The notes beneath the pieces are model-generated. The model saw only the letters and a program-made list of their open reading frames with translations, made no database searches and had not been told where the DNA came from. A stretch of 64,000 nt of DNA from Malus domestica (Eukaryota > Streptophyta > Magnoliopsida > Rosales > Rosaceae): assembly GCF_042453785.1 (NCBI RefSeq), contig NC_091677.1, positions 7,411,501 through 7,475,500 on the forward strand, read 5' to 3'. Each line of letters starts with the position of its first letter. Positions within the stretch are counted from its first letter, which is position 1. Made by a program: the position numbers and the translations under genes. Shown here in pieces: positions 12,401 to 24,500 of this stretch.

Positions 12401-14605
12401 GGCTGCTGATTATTGGAGGTATGTGACAAATTAGGAGTTTCAGGGGGGAGGAAGAGGGGAAAGAGATACTTGGGGTGTCAGACAAGCGTCCGGCGAAGAT
12501 CGGTGGATGGGATTGATGAAGAGCTAGGGTTTTATCTTGTTGGTATATGCGAGTTTCTAGGTTCAAGAGAAATATGGGAGGTATTTGGCTAATGGAAAGC
12601 TGTCCATGGCTTTTGTGTATTAGGTGTGTTTCTGTCTCTGAGACATGCACAGAAGCAAAGAGTTGAGAGCTATAGCTCATCTGCTACTGGAAACCATATA
12701 TATACTAAGAGACTAGAGAGAGAAGATATATCCCTAATTATCCATACATAAATATAGTGTATATGCAAAAGGACTTTCAGATTCATAATAACATGACAAG
12801 AGTACATTGATAATTAGCTGCACGTATGATTGTAGATTGACATTTCTCTTGAATTCTCCGTACAAATTAAATAAGTTGCATACATGTGAAATTTAGTGGT
12901 ATGTTAAATGATATAGAGTGAGCTAGCTAAAGGATCCGGAAAAGTCTATAAGAACAAGAATAATTATGTGAGAGATGAATTACATGAGTTTGTAACGATC
13001 TCTGATCTACTGGCTACAAGTTTTCTCTCCCTTTTAATGAATGAGATCTCAATTTCGAGGCATACTCAGATTAAAAAAAATGAATTACATGGTAGTGTCA
13101 GATGAATTAGTGAAATTTATCAAGATAGAGCATACAAGAGTAGTGTGATACTCACACATTGCAAATTATTGATATCGTCAAGCACGTAGTATTAGGAACT
13201 GAGTCAATTCATATAATCCAAATTATATCTTATGTTGGTATTGCTAATTTACGACTACTCACACTATAATCAAAACAATCTAATGAATTTGCATAGATGG
13301 AGCTCTGCTAGGGCTAACTTTCCAACCAAATTTGGCATATTGCTAATTATTACTTCGCACCCTTTCATTTTCTTAAGAGACTAGTTATTGTGGCCACTTC
13401 TGTTGAAGAGAGTAGAGAGTAGGTTAAAGAAGCTGTCTTCGCCGGCCAGTCTTTTGTCGAATTAGTGTTCATGCAGTATGATTTATGACAAACCACAACA
13501 TTAATTTAACATTAAAATTGAATTAGTATGGATTTGCCTTTGAGTTTTGTGATGGTTACCCATTCCTTCCACTTGTATACACGATGCATATGAGAGTTCA
13601 ACTTGGTTTCTTGCGCCAAGTGAAGCCAGGGGAAAAAACAAATTAGACCTCTTCCCACAAGGACAAAATTTGATTATCTCACATAGATGTCACTCCCATA
13701 AGGGTTAAAGACAATGGAATATTTGCATAAACCCTTGAAAAATGCTAGTCTTTATTTAAAAACGGCAATGAATAAAAAAAAAGGAATTGTTGCTCAATGA
13801 TTGATTGAGAGTAAAGGGATGGAATTCCACGAGGGGGAAGGTGCAAAAAACAAAACAAGCTTATTTAGGCTGAAAAGGGTTTGTCCTTTGCAGTGTTTGA
13901 ACAGAGGGAAACCCTAGAAAATACTAAAATGCATGGATTGTATATATATAATGACTCGCTAGGGTTGACAGTAACCAAGAAGAATAACTATGTACTTACC
14001 CTACTCGGGTCGTTCTTCATCTTTAATTACGTGTAGTATAATACTTAACTATAAATTAAATTTTCAAACAGAGAATAATTTATTTTATTATGTTATCAAA
14101 CTATGAATTATAAAAGATCATTTAGGTTTTATATATATACATACACAAACATACGTATACAAGTATATGTGTGTCAAACTAATTGTCTCGTTCTATTTGT
14201 TTTTTGGTGACCGGAAAATACATTGTCACTCGCCATTAAATTTGATATCAAATGTTGAATTCGGTAGTAGTGTACAAGTCTCTCTACATATAGTTGTTTA
14301 ATTTTATGTTTTTGGTAGATCTTAATTTGTTGTAGTATGGATCATAGCACATGTGTGATTGTGTAATAATTCCTAGTAGATTGTATTTAGGATTACTATA
14401 TGTATTCTAGAAAATCTTAGGTTTTCTTACGTGTAAGTAAACCCATTATGTTTAATTACTAAAAATAAATGCAAGTTAAGAGGAAAAGACACATACAAAA
14501 TTTCCCCTACACCTCTCTTTTTCCTCTCTATGTTGCCGCACTCACTTTCTTCTTCAATTAAATTTAGGCCACAACATAGTTGACTTATTTGCACATTTAT
14601 TTGAT

Positions 14606-14752
14606 GGTAGTACTATCCACACATCCATTTTTACTTCTCACACATCCCTCTCAATTTTTAGTCATTGGATCAAATGAATTGGACAAAATCCATGGCAAAA
14701 AATTAACAAAGATGAGGGAGAAATAAAAATAAGTGTGTGAACAACACTATCC
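14606..14752. repeat. Small foldback/MITE-like element
   Basis: The left end (ggtagtactatccacacatc, then ctcacacatccctc) is an imperfect reverse complement of the right end (gagggagaaataaaaataag, then tgtgtgaacaacactatcc). About 40 bp pair at each end around a ~55-bp centre. A target duplication was not resolved. Confidence 0.45.
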
Positions 14753-15732
14753 TAATTGACATCCACAACTCAGTTGCCTGCTTCTGATCGTGCATGCTAT
14801 AAGGACAACCAAAGAAATTCAGTCATTATAAATAGATACCAATAATTATGATAGAGGACGTACGTATTAGTGCTGAGACCATTATATGTATTCTTCATGC
14901 ATTTAGACGGTAAGAAAACTACAAAAAGAAAACAATGGAGTTATTTCGATTCTGGTTTGAACCATCGATGATGATTCATGAAATTCAGTTACATATTTTT
15001 CTCCGGAATAATTTGTTGCTGGAAAAGCTGTACTGGGGCTGTGGCTAGACTGCCGGCTGCTGTACATGTATAAGAGACATGTCACTCTCACTTTACTTTG
15101 ACAATCCGACGAAAATCTTGTGATTTAGATTTCACATGGTTCCTTTACAGGCTAGGGTAAAGGGAATTGTATTATGTGAAAGTGTAACGTACGTCTCGTC
15201 TCCATCGACTCTAAACTTTTTTTACTTTGTTTGGTCTATAGTCGATATTATGTAGAAACTAATTAAAATTTTAAACTAATTAAAGGATTAAAAACAGTTA
15301 TATTGTCATGTGGTACGTTATCGATTCATTTATGTTATAACATGTGTTTTTTATTAGTACGTTATAGATTACCTGTGGAGAACATGTGCTTAATGATCAC
15401 AATATGCGATGTGCAGGTTATTCCAACCCCAACCAGCCATATGATGAGAACCATGAAGAGAAAGAATACCCAGAACTCTCGAACTCTATTCTGTTTGTAG
15501 TGAAACGATTGAAGAAGATGGTAATGTATGTGCCTTGAAAAGATAATTCAGTAGGGTAAGACGACATTTATGCCACGTCAAAACAATTAGGCTATTCTGC
15601 TTGCTTAATTTATGTGAAATATAACTCATCTACGCATAGTGATTTTCACCCTACCCATCAATCTAATATGTAGTCTCTCAATTATTAGGTTTTCTTGTTG
15701 AGGATGTGAATCTCACATAAAATAATTAAGGT

Positions 15733-15735
15733 AAT

Positions 15736-15780
<45 letters not shown>
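15733..15780. repeat. Compound (AT)n(GT)n microsatellite
   Basis: About 11 AT units followed directly by about 13 GT units. Such compound tracts are usually polymorphic in length. Confidence 0.95.
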
Positions 15781-16015
15781 TATAAGGGAGAAGGAGTTGG
15801 ACTATCATATATTGCCAATTTATGAAAAAAAATATTACCAATTAATTTTATGACGGCGCCTCAACTTTCTTCATGATATTAGAGTAAAATCCGACCTAAC
15901 CTGACTCTAACTGTTCCAATTGTAAACAATGACCCCGCCACCCAAACCAATGACTTACGTGATAGATCTTTGCATCGATTGATGTAGCATGTAGTTAAGT
16001 TGAGGAAAATATTAG

Positions 16016-16107
16016 TACTTGACTCATTTTGATAGTAAAACGCTAAACCCAATCATTTTGAATCTTGATTGTGGGTTTAGCGTTTCACTATCAAAATGAG
16101 TCAAGTA
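16016..16107. repeat. Near-perfect hairpin with 36-bp arms and 20-nt loop
   Basis: Left arm 16,016-16,051 (tacttgactcattttgatag...) and right arm 16,072-16,107 are reverse complements at 35 of 36 positions, with a 20-nt loop. It could be a minimal MITE or a source of small RNAs. No coding region overlaps it. Confidence 0.85.
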
Positions 16108-17332
16108 TTGATAAATTGGACATTCTAATATACAAATATGTGATTCAAATTTAAGAACAAGAGAGCATGCATACTACCTTTGTCAATTGATTAACTCACA
16201 TTTGTTACGTTAATGAATGAAGCCCTTCGACAGACAGACGACACATTTAAACATGCATGCATTCGTCCTCATATTTAAGCTCGACCAATTAAGCCAACAA
16301 GACTTGGAGGTTGGGAGGGACAATCTTTCATATTCGTTTTTCCTTGAGGCTCTCGTTGTTAGGAATAAAATCTTTGATAAAAAAAAATGCATAAACTACC
16401 ATTGTTGTTGTGTAGGATGCGATGATCAGTGCAATACGATAGACCATCACTCTATTCTTTTCCGATCAACATTTTGTGGTGGAGAAGTGTCGGTGGTTCC
16501 CTCCATAGAGTGGCATTTTATTCATTTACTTTTCATAGATATTAATTTTTATTTTTTTGTCGACATAGATAACTCTTTCTTCTTCAACCACTATGTTCGG
16601 CCTTAAATCTATAAGGCCCATGCCAACCATTGGTAGACCAACAAGATTTCAATGTGCAGATAGGGGCCCAACAACAATTTGGGTGGGTGGTCACCAAGTT
16701 TTGTTGCAATGTGCAAATTCTAGTAACTTTTGGTATAATTCCAAATTAGTTTCAACATTTTCAAACATTTCAAAAAAAAAAAAATCAACGTATAGGACAT
16801 ATCACTTTGATTTAGTCCCAAGTTAAGGGAACCGTTAAGTGCTTATGTGGCATTCTTGGTCATATTTTTTTATGGTCTGGACAAATCTCAAATTAAGGAC
16901 GTGATATTCATGGTTAAATTAGTCTCAACACTCTAAAATTCCTCTCTCCTTCTCAAACTCCCTTATCATTCCCCTCTCCATCATTAGCACCAACAAACAG
17001 ATTGAAACAAAACTCATTGACCGTCTTTTATTTATTAAAAATTGATAACCACTCTCTTGGGACTTAACAGAAGTGATATTTCCTATACTCTTTTGAGATG
17101 TTTGAAAAGGTTGGGACTAGTTTGAAATCACACCAAAATGTTAGGGAGTTTTAGGTACTTAAATCATAAAAATTAAATACTTTATATTCCAACAATACGG
17201 TATTTGTGCTGAAATTTCCTTTAAATGAGTAGGGTTGAAGCCCAAATAAATAGAGACTAACTGATCGCAAGACTAAAACAATTCAAAAAAGTTATTAAAA
17301 GTTGAAGGAATTTGGAGTTTCATTATAAAATT

Positions 17333-17485
17333 AAGGGAAAACTAATGAAAAATGTTAACTTTGAGTTTTAAGGATAAAGAAAAAATAAAGAGTAAACTGA
17401 ATAGTACTAGGATTGACTTTTTAGTGTAAAAATATGATTTTGTTAAAATAAACAGTACCATGAATTTTTCGTTAAAATTCTCTAA
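17333..17485 (+). repeat. MITE-like repeat, copy 2 (family shared with 6.1 kb)
   Basis: Same order of phrases as 6101-6251: 'gaaaactaatgaaaaat', 'tgaatagtactaggattgac', 'gtgtaaaaatatg', 'tttttcgttaaaattc'. Both copies have the same orientation. Confidence 0.6.
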
Positions 17486-18173
17486 AATTAATTGACAATA
17501 AAAAAAATGTAACGGTAGACGCCTCAAAGACATAAAAGATAATGTGATGAGCAATTATCAACTAGATGAGTGTTCTCTTTGTATACTTGATGGGGAAGAA
17601 TCTAGAAAGGGACAATAATCCTTGTAATGGAGGAAATTTTTAATCATGAATTTTTCTGATAAAAACTCCTTAATTTTCTCTCGAATTAATTATTTTTCTT
17701 TACAACAATTTTAAAGATATTAAGAAGCAAAATAAAAATAATAATCAAGTTAATCTTTAACTTAATGTTGTGGAATCTTCTCGTTAATATAGTACGTAAC
17801 GATAGTTAAGGAATAAGTATTACGTCAACGGATTTCCACATTAGCTTCATTGTTCATTGTAATTACTAATAAGTAGCAATTAAGAGGTACACAGTACCTG
17901 TGGAAGGTGTAATTAACAATTGGATTAGGCAAACCAAACGTATTATGACCCCTTGACCCTTTCAGATTACGCAGATAAGATGACAACTCAACACAATAAC
18001 ATAAAATCCATTAAGATTTCAGAAAATAGACACTGCACGTCAGCGTCACAAATCCTAACCTTTTCTCTCTCCCTATAAATACAAGCTAAAAAAACCGATT
18101 AAATGTCATACCTTGACAAAATCACAGGGCATATATACTTGAGTTTTCTCCCGAGCCAAACCTAACCAGAATA

Positions 18174-18491
18174 ATGAAGTTCCTATTGGAGTTGGGATCG
18201 TGTTACCGCTCATCGTCGTCGCGAACCCGAGATCGGATGACGAGATCAACCCATGGGAGAAGTTCCAAATCTGGAAGTGGTCATCAATGGAAGCCAGCTC
18301 TTGTTACAATCTCAGAGGATGGGGTTGTTTCAGGCTATGAGGGTAACCTTCAGTCTGAGAAGATGGCATCAGCCAAAGGTCCTCGTCCAAAGACCATAGC
18401 TCCAAGTTTCAGTTATACTTCTAGTAATGATTTTCAGTACTGCTCCAGGTAAATATATTATTACAGTGTGTTTGATTTTTCTTCAGGTTAT

Positions 18492-18523
<32 letters not shown>

Positions 18524-21500
18524 TTAACATATCGATATACACTAGCAAGTGTATCCGCGCGTTGCTGCGGTGTTTGAAAACATAATTGAATATGCAGAAG
18601 TCTCAAAAAATATATGTGCCAAAGAGTGGTGTTTATATACATATATTACATCCATGTCCATGTGTTAAGGAAGTGCTATTTACATTCATATATTACATGA
18701 CAAAAAATTGGAAATATGGGTGTGCCATTCTTAAGGATTGTTTTTCAAAAGTTATGGCTCTACCCCCAGACATTGTTTTATGCGTACAATTTTACAAAGT
18801 TAAACAATCCAGTTTTGTTTCACTAAATACACCCAAATTTGTAACTTCGTTAATGATGTCTCCTTCGTTTTCTACGACAACGTAGAGGTAAAAATTAAGA
18901 GAAGGAAATTAAAAACAGAATTGGATCACTTATGAATTGAATCACACTAAGTTGCATATGAATGAAAATCTAAAGATTAATGAAAATTTGTCATAATCTA
19001 ACTCTACAAAATTTCAATATGCCAGATTTCATTTGTAGGCACCAAATCAAATTCACAATTTTAAGTTGGTTTTTCATTTTCTCTATTGGTTTTCACTATG
19101 CCAGATTTCTAAATTTTACTTTAGACAGGATTAATATGCACGTCTTTACCGGTATATAGTTCCGCTAAATTGATTTTTACTCAATGTTTCACAGTATTAA
19201 TGTAAATAGGGGAAAACATAACAAACATCCTTAATCGCAAACAGAGCATAACCGAATGTCATGTATGTCACAATGCAGAATTCGTCCAACTAAATTGTGT
19301 TTCTAGTTGATTATTTATCAAAACTAAATAAAAATGTCAAGCATATGAAGATAAAACACACACCTGGGATATCAGTCTCACAAAATCGCAGCATAAGGAA
19401 GCAGATGGAAGTACTCAATGACCGTTGTAACTGCCCAGCTGTTGAAACTCTTTTGTACCAAAGGACCCTGCAGCAAAGTCCAATTGTTACACAGGCAGGA
19501 CAACTTCGAAAAAAGTATAGTAAAGATAGAAAACTAAGAAAAATTCCATGATATACCAGAGCATAAGGAAGATTCAACCACCAAGGATCAATATCATTCT
19601 TTGATCAATTGCCACTGACTTTGTTAGCCACTGACTTTGTTAGCCACTGATTCCTTTTCAGCTTCTTGGAATAATACTTACTTTCTGGTGCAAGGACAAA
19701 TGCCGACTTATTTTAAACTCCAACACCAACCATTCTGCATCATTGTTGAAAGAAAATGTATTATATGTTGATCAAATACTACTATGTAGTAGTGTAATTT
19801 CATATTAAAAGCTTTTTGTCACCTATAATTTGTTAAGCTTTTGTTTAGATTCAGTTGGCAAAAGCTTTACTGTATCACACACAAAATTTTGAAGAAAGCA
19901 TCAGAAAACAAACAGATTTTAAGCAGTTAAATGCACATCCAGCCAGGCAGCTACAAAGAAACCAATTCAAGGCTTAAACCTAGCATATGACTACATTGAA
20001 ATGACAAAGAAAATCCATATTAACAAACTGGTAGAAGCTTGTTTCTCACTACTAATATAGAAAATCTTACTAATGGCCAGGCCGAAACGAATAATAACAA
20101 CAACAACAACAACAAAGCATTTTCCCGCTAAGTGGGGTCGGCTATATGAATCCTAGAACGCCATTGCGCTCGGTTTTGTATCATGTCCTCCGTTAGATCC
20201 AAGTACTCTAAGTCTTTTCTTAGGGTCTCTTCCAAAGTTTTCCTACGTCTTCCTCTACCCCTTCGGCCCTGAACCTCTATCCCGTAGTCACATCTTCGAA
20301 CCGGAGCATCAGTAGGCCTTCTTTGTACATGTCCAAACTCATTTTGTGTACGTGTTGATGCTTCACCGCCCAACATTTTGTGCCATACAGCATCGCCGGC
20401 CTTATTGCCGTCCTATAAAATTTTCCCTTGAGCTTTAGTGTCCTACGACAGTCACACAACACGCCGGATGCACTCTTCCACTTCATCCATCCAGCTTGTA
20501 TTCTATGGTTGAGATCTCCATCTAATTCTCCGTTCTTTTGCAAGAAAGATCCTAGGTAGCAAAAACGGTCACTCTTTGGTATTTCCTGATCTCCGATCCT
20601 CACCCCTAACTCATTTTGGCCTCCATTTGCAATGAACTTGCACTCCATATATTATGTCTTTAATCGGCTTAGGTGAAGACCTTTAGATTCCAACACTTAT
20701 CTCCAAAGGTTAAGCGTCGCATTTACCCCTCCTTAGTTTCATCTATCAACATTATATCGTGTGCGAAAAGCATACACCAAGGAATATCATCTTGAGTATG
20801 TCCTGTTAACTCATCCATTACCAACGCAAAAAGGTAATAACTTAAGGATTGTTGATGCACAAAATCAGTGAGGACTTTGGTACAACAGAAAGTATTAAGT
20901 TTGTGATCTTCGCTAGATTGCTCTGGTCATTAGTGTGGATAAGTATGTAAATGGATGGAGACAGGAAAGCAAACACAAGATATACATGGTTCACCAAGAT
21001 TGGCTACATCCACGGAGTAGAGGAGTTCTCATTAATTGTGAAGGGTTTACGCAAGTACATAGGTTCAAGCTCTCCTTTAGTGAGTACAAGTGAATGATTT
21101 AGTACAAATGACATAGGTTCAAGCTCTCGTCTTCACTTGCCTTATCTGTCTCATAGGTAGATGTGGTATCTTCTCTGGAAGTACGCTTCCTCCATCTAGG
21201 GGTGGTATCTTTAACTGGTGGAAATGCACAAGGTAATGTATCAATTTCACTTGAAGCTTACTTGTAGTTTCAAGCTTGGTCAAGCGCGATACAAACCATG
21301 TAGTAGGAGTCCCCCAAGTCGCCGAGCTAGGGGATCTGCTGAAAGAGGTGACAGACAAGGTAAGCAATCAAAGCTCCAAGCAATCAGTCCCAGATCAGAA
21401 GTTTGATTTCGAGTTCCGGCTGATTGTTCTCATTCTCCCTATCTTGCAGGCAACATGAAGGATAAAGAAAAGAAAAGGAGAATAGATGATATGAGAAGTA

Positions 21501-24500
21501 ACTTTCCACATGCTTATTCTTGAACTGGGCTAGAGGATTTTCTGGTTTCCTCCAGAGTATAAAGCCGACTGAAGAATTTGAGGGTCAAAACAAGTCCATC
21601 AAATCTAGAGTACGTTCGACCCTGCTGATATGGGATACTTTTGCTGTTGACAAAGTAGTGGATGTATCGGCACGTGTTCTGTTACGCTTGTCTCCACATG
21701 CTTCCTTGTATCCTTTACACTTTCCCTATCTGTTCCTCAGGCAGATGTGGTATCTTCTCTGGAAGCATAAGATTTGAATATGAGTACTCGAGAGCAATGC
21801 CAGGTAAGTAATCAGGTAAGGGGTTCCAGGCAGTCAGTTCCTGACTGGAAGCTTGATTCCAAGTGCTGACTGATTGCTCTCTTTCTCCTTGTCTTGCAGG
21901 TAAGAACAAGGCCAAAGGAAAAGACAGGGAAAAAGCATGATATGGGATACTCTTGCTTTTAACCCTGATGATATGAGATATTCTTACTCTGGTGTAGCTT
22001 GTTTGTAGAGGTATTATCGGGAGGAAAGAAAGCTGAGTATTTCAAGAGGCTTCGTTGGGGGTGCCCTCTCAGATATGAGGAAGAGTTGAGCATTTTTACA
22101 GGTCTGCCTGTCCGTTGAGGATGAAGGTCGACATATATAGGAGTTTCCCTAACAACAACTAGTAATGTTATTCCTTTACCCTGCTTGGTCATAGCACGGT
22201 AGTGGGAGCTGCCAGCTTCACGTGTGTCTAAGCACTTTGAAAAAGTGGTCTGTGGTATCTGGAAAACTGATGTTGCGTGTGAAGATTACAAACAAGCTTT
22301 ATCCAATGAGATATGGCTCTCGAAGTTGAGAAAGCGGTGCCTCTTTGGTTTTCGTACAAGCAATCTTGTCGGGGATCTGGCTCTCGAGATTCAGAGAACG
22401 GTGCCTCTTCGATTTTTGAGAGAGCAACCTGCTGGGAGTCTGGCTCTCGAGATTTGGAGAGCGGTGTCTCTTCGATTTTTAAGAAAGTAATCATGTTGGG
22501 AGTCTGGCTCTCGAGATTCGGAGGACGGTGCCTCTTCGATTTTGGAGCAAGCAATCTTGTTGGGAGGGTTTTCTCGAATGTAAGTAAAGGTTGGGCATGT
22601 TTGCTAGTCTACCTTGCCACAGAGCACAGAGGTTGACACACAGGGACTTTCCAATTATCCAGCAGCGATGTTGTTCCTTTACCTTTGTGGGTAATAATAT
22701 GGTAGCTAGACCTTCAAAATTTATGTGTCTAAACTTTGTTAGTGCTGTTTTTTTGCTATTCTTTTACTCTTCTTGGTCATAGCGATGTAGTGGGAGCTGC
22801 AAGCTTCACGTGTCTAAACTTTGTCAGAAATCTTTGGCAAAGTTATCTGTGGTACCCATGAGCTGATGGTGCGTATGGAAAGTGGATGATTGAACAGTAA
22901 GATTCACGTGCTTTCTACTTCACCAGAAATCTTCAACATAATGCCCGTAATTTCAGCAAAGCTGAGTGTGCATGGGACATGTGCTGACAAGGCTGAAACA
23001 AGCAGGTGCCTCTTCGATTTCTGAGATCGGCCCTCGTGGTCTCTGAGCAGCCCAGCTTTTGAGAAAGCAAGCGCCTTTTCGATTTCTGAGATCGGCCTTT
23101 GTGGTCTTTGAGCAACCTAGCTTTTGAGAAAGCAAATGCCTCTTCGATTTCTGAGATCGGTCCTCGTGGTCTCTGAGCAGCCCAGCTTTTGAGAAAGCAA
23201 ACGCCTCTTCGATTTCTGAGCAGGCGCCTTTTCGATTTCTGAAGCTCTGTCGAGTGCAGATTTTTATAGAGGATGGCATTAAGTTCCAAAGCACACTTGA
23301 ATCTTCACCAGTAGACGCTCCCTTCTTGCACTTCTAAGATCTTGATTTATCTGACCTCTTCTCTCTTCAACACCTTTGAAAATGTCTGGCCCCTCCGACC
23401 GTCGTTTTGACTTGAACCTCGTTGAAGAGGCAGCCACACCTTCTCTAAACAACATATGGCGCCCATCCTTCTTATCCTCTACTGGTCCTCTTACCGTTGG
23501 GGATTCCGTGATGAAAAATGATATGACTGCTGCGGTGGTGGCCAGGAACATTCTCACTCCCAAAGATAATAGACTACTTTCCAAACGGTCTGATGAGTTG
23601 GCTGTTAAGGATTATCTGGCTCTAAGTGTTCAGTGTGCAGGTTCTGTGTCTAATATGGCCCAGCGCCTATTTGCTCGAACCCGCCAAGTTGAATCATTGG
23701 CGGCTGAAGTGATGAGTCTCAAACAGGAGATTAGAGGGCTCAAGCATGAGAATAAACAGTTGCACCGGCTCGCACATAACTATGCTACAAACATGAAGAG
23801 GAAGCTTGACCAGATGAAGGAATCTGATGGTCAGGTTTTACTTGATCATCAGCGGTTTGTGGGTATGTTCCAAAGGCATTTATTGCCTTCGTCTTCTGGG
23901 CTGTACCGCGTAATGAAGCTCCAAATGATCAACCTTCGATGCCTCCTCCTTCTAAGGTTCTGTCCAGTACTGAGGCTCCGAATGATCCCCCTCCGGTGCC
24001 TTCTCTTTCTGGGGCTCTACCGACTGCTGAGACTTCTCCTAAGCAACCTTTATGAAGACTCCTTCTTGTTTGTTTATTTTGACTCATGTATATGTACATA
24101 TTTATAACTTATCGGAGATATCAATAAATAAGCTTTGCTTCATTTCAACGTATTGTGTTAAAAATACACCAAAGCCTTCTTCACTGAGTAGGGTCGGCTA
24201 TATGAATCTTAGAACGTCATTGTGCTTGGTTCTGTGTCATGTCCTCCGTTAGATCAAAATACTCTAAGTCTTTTCTTAGAGTCTCTTCCAAAGTTTTCCT
24301 AGGTCTTCCTCTACCCCTCCGGCTCTGAACCTCTGTCCCGTAGTCGCATCTTCTAACCGGAGCGTCAGTAGGCCTTCTTTGCACATGTCCAAACCACCGT
24401 AACCGATTTTCTCTCAATTTTCCTACAATTTCGGCTACTCCTACTTTACCTCGGATATCCTCATTCCTAATCTTATCATTTCTCGTGTGCCTACACATCC

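Larger units (their letters stand above)
12401..18173. other. Intergenic region with small repeats
   Basis: 12,401-12,700 is the leader and promoter side of the GRAS gene (TATA-like 'ccatatatata' at about 12,693). The rest is AT-rich and holds a MITE-like element (14,606-14,752), AT/GT microsatellite (15,733-15,780), a 36-bp-arm hairpin (16,016-16,107) and a repeat copy (17,333-17,485). No reading frame above 130 codons; none with a domain I recognise. Confidence 0.55.
20850..24165 (-). mobile_element. Defective non-autonomous LTR element of the TGTTGATGCACAAA family
   Basis: Begins TGTTGATGCACAAAATC exactly where LINE copy A stops. The first ~449 bp (20,850-21,298) resembles the LTRs at 55-63 kb ('acacaagatatacatggttcacc', '...ggctacatccac', ending in 'acaaacca'). 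It is followed by 'gagtcccccaagtc', which on the minus strand reads as the purine tract GACTTGGGGGACTC expected before a 3' LTR. This implies minus orientation. The interior has two arrays of ~64-65-bp tandem repeats and a plus-strand coiled-coil ORF. No second LTR or primer-binding site remains; the right side runs straight into LINE copy B with short homology ('caaagcctt'), so the exact right edge is uncertain by ~30 bp. Confidence 0.6.

Noticed and set aside
12390-12680. 96-codon minus frame upstream of the GRAS start
   Set aside because: Lies in the probable 5' leader, overlaps the start codon in another frame and has no domain; an upstream ORF effect is possible but not supported.
22309-23250. 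A CRISPR-like array
   Set aside because: The 64-65-bp units are contiguous tandem repeats without unique spacers, in a eukaryotic retroelement.
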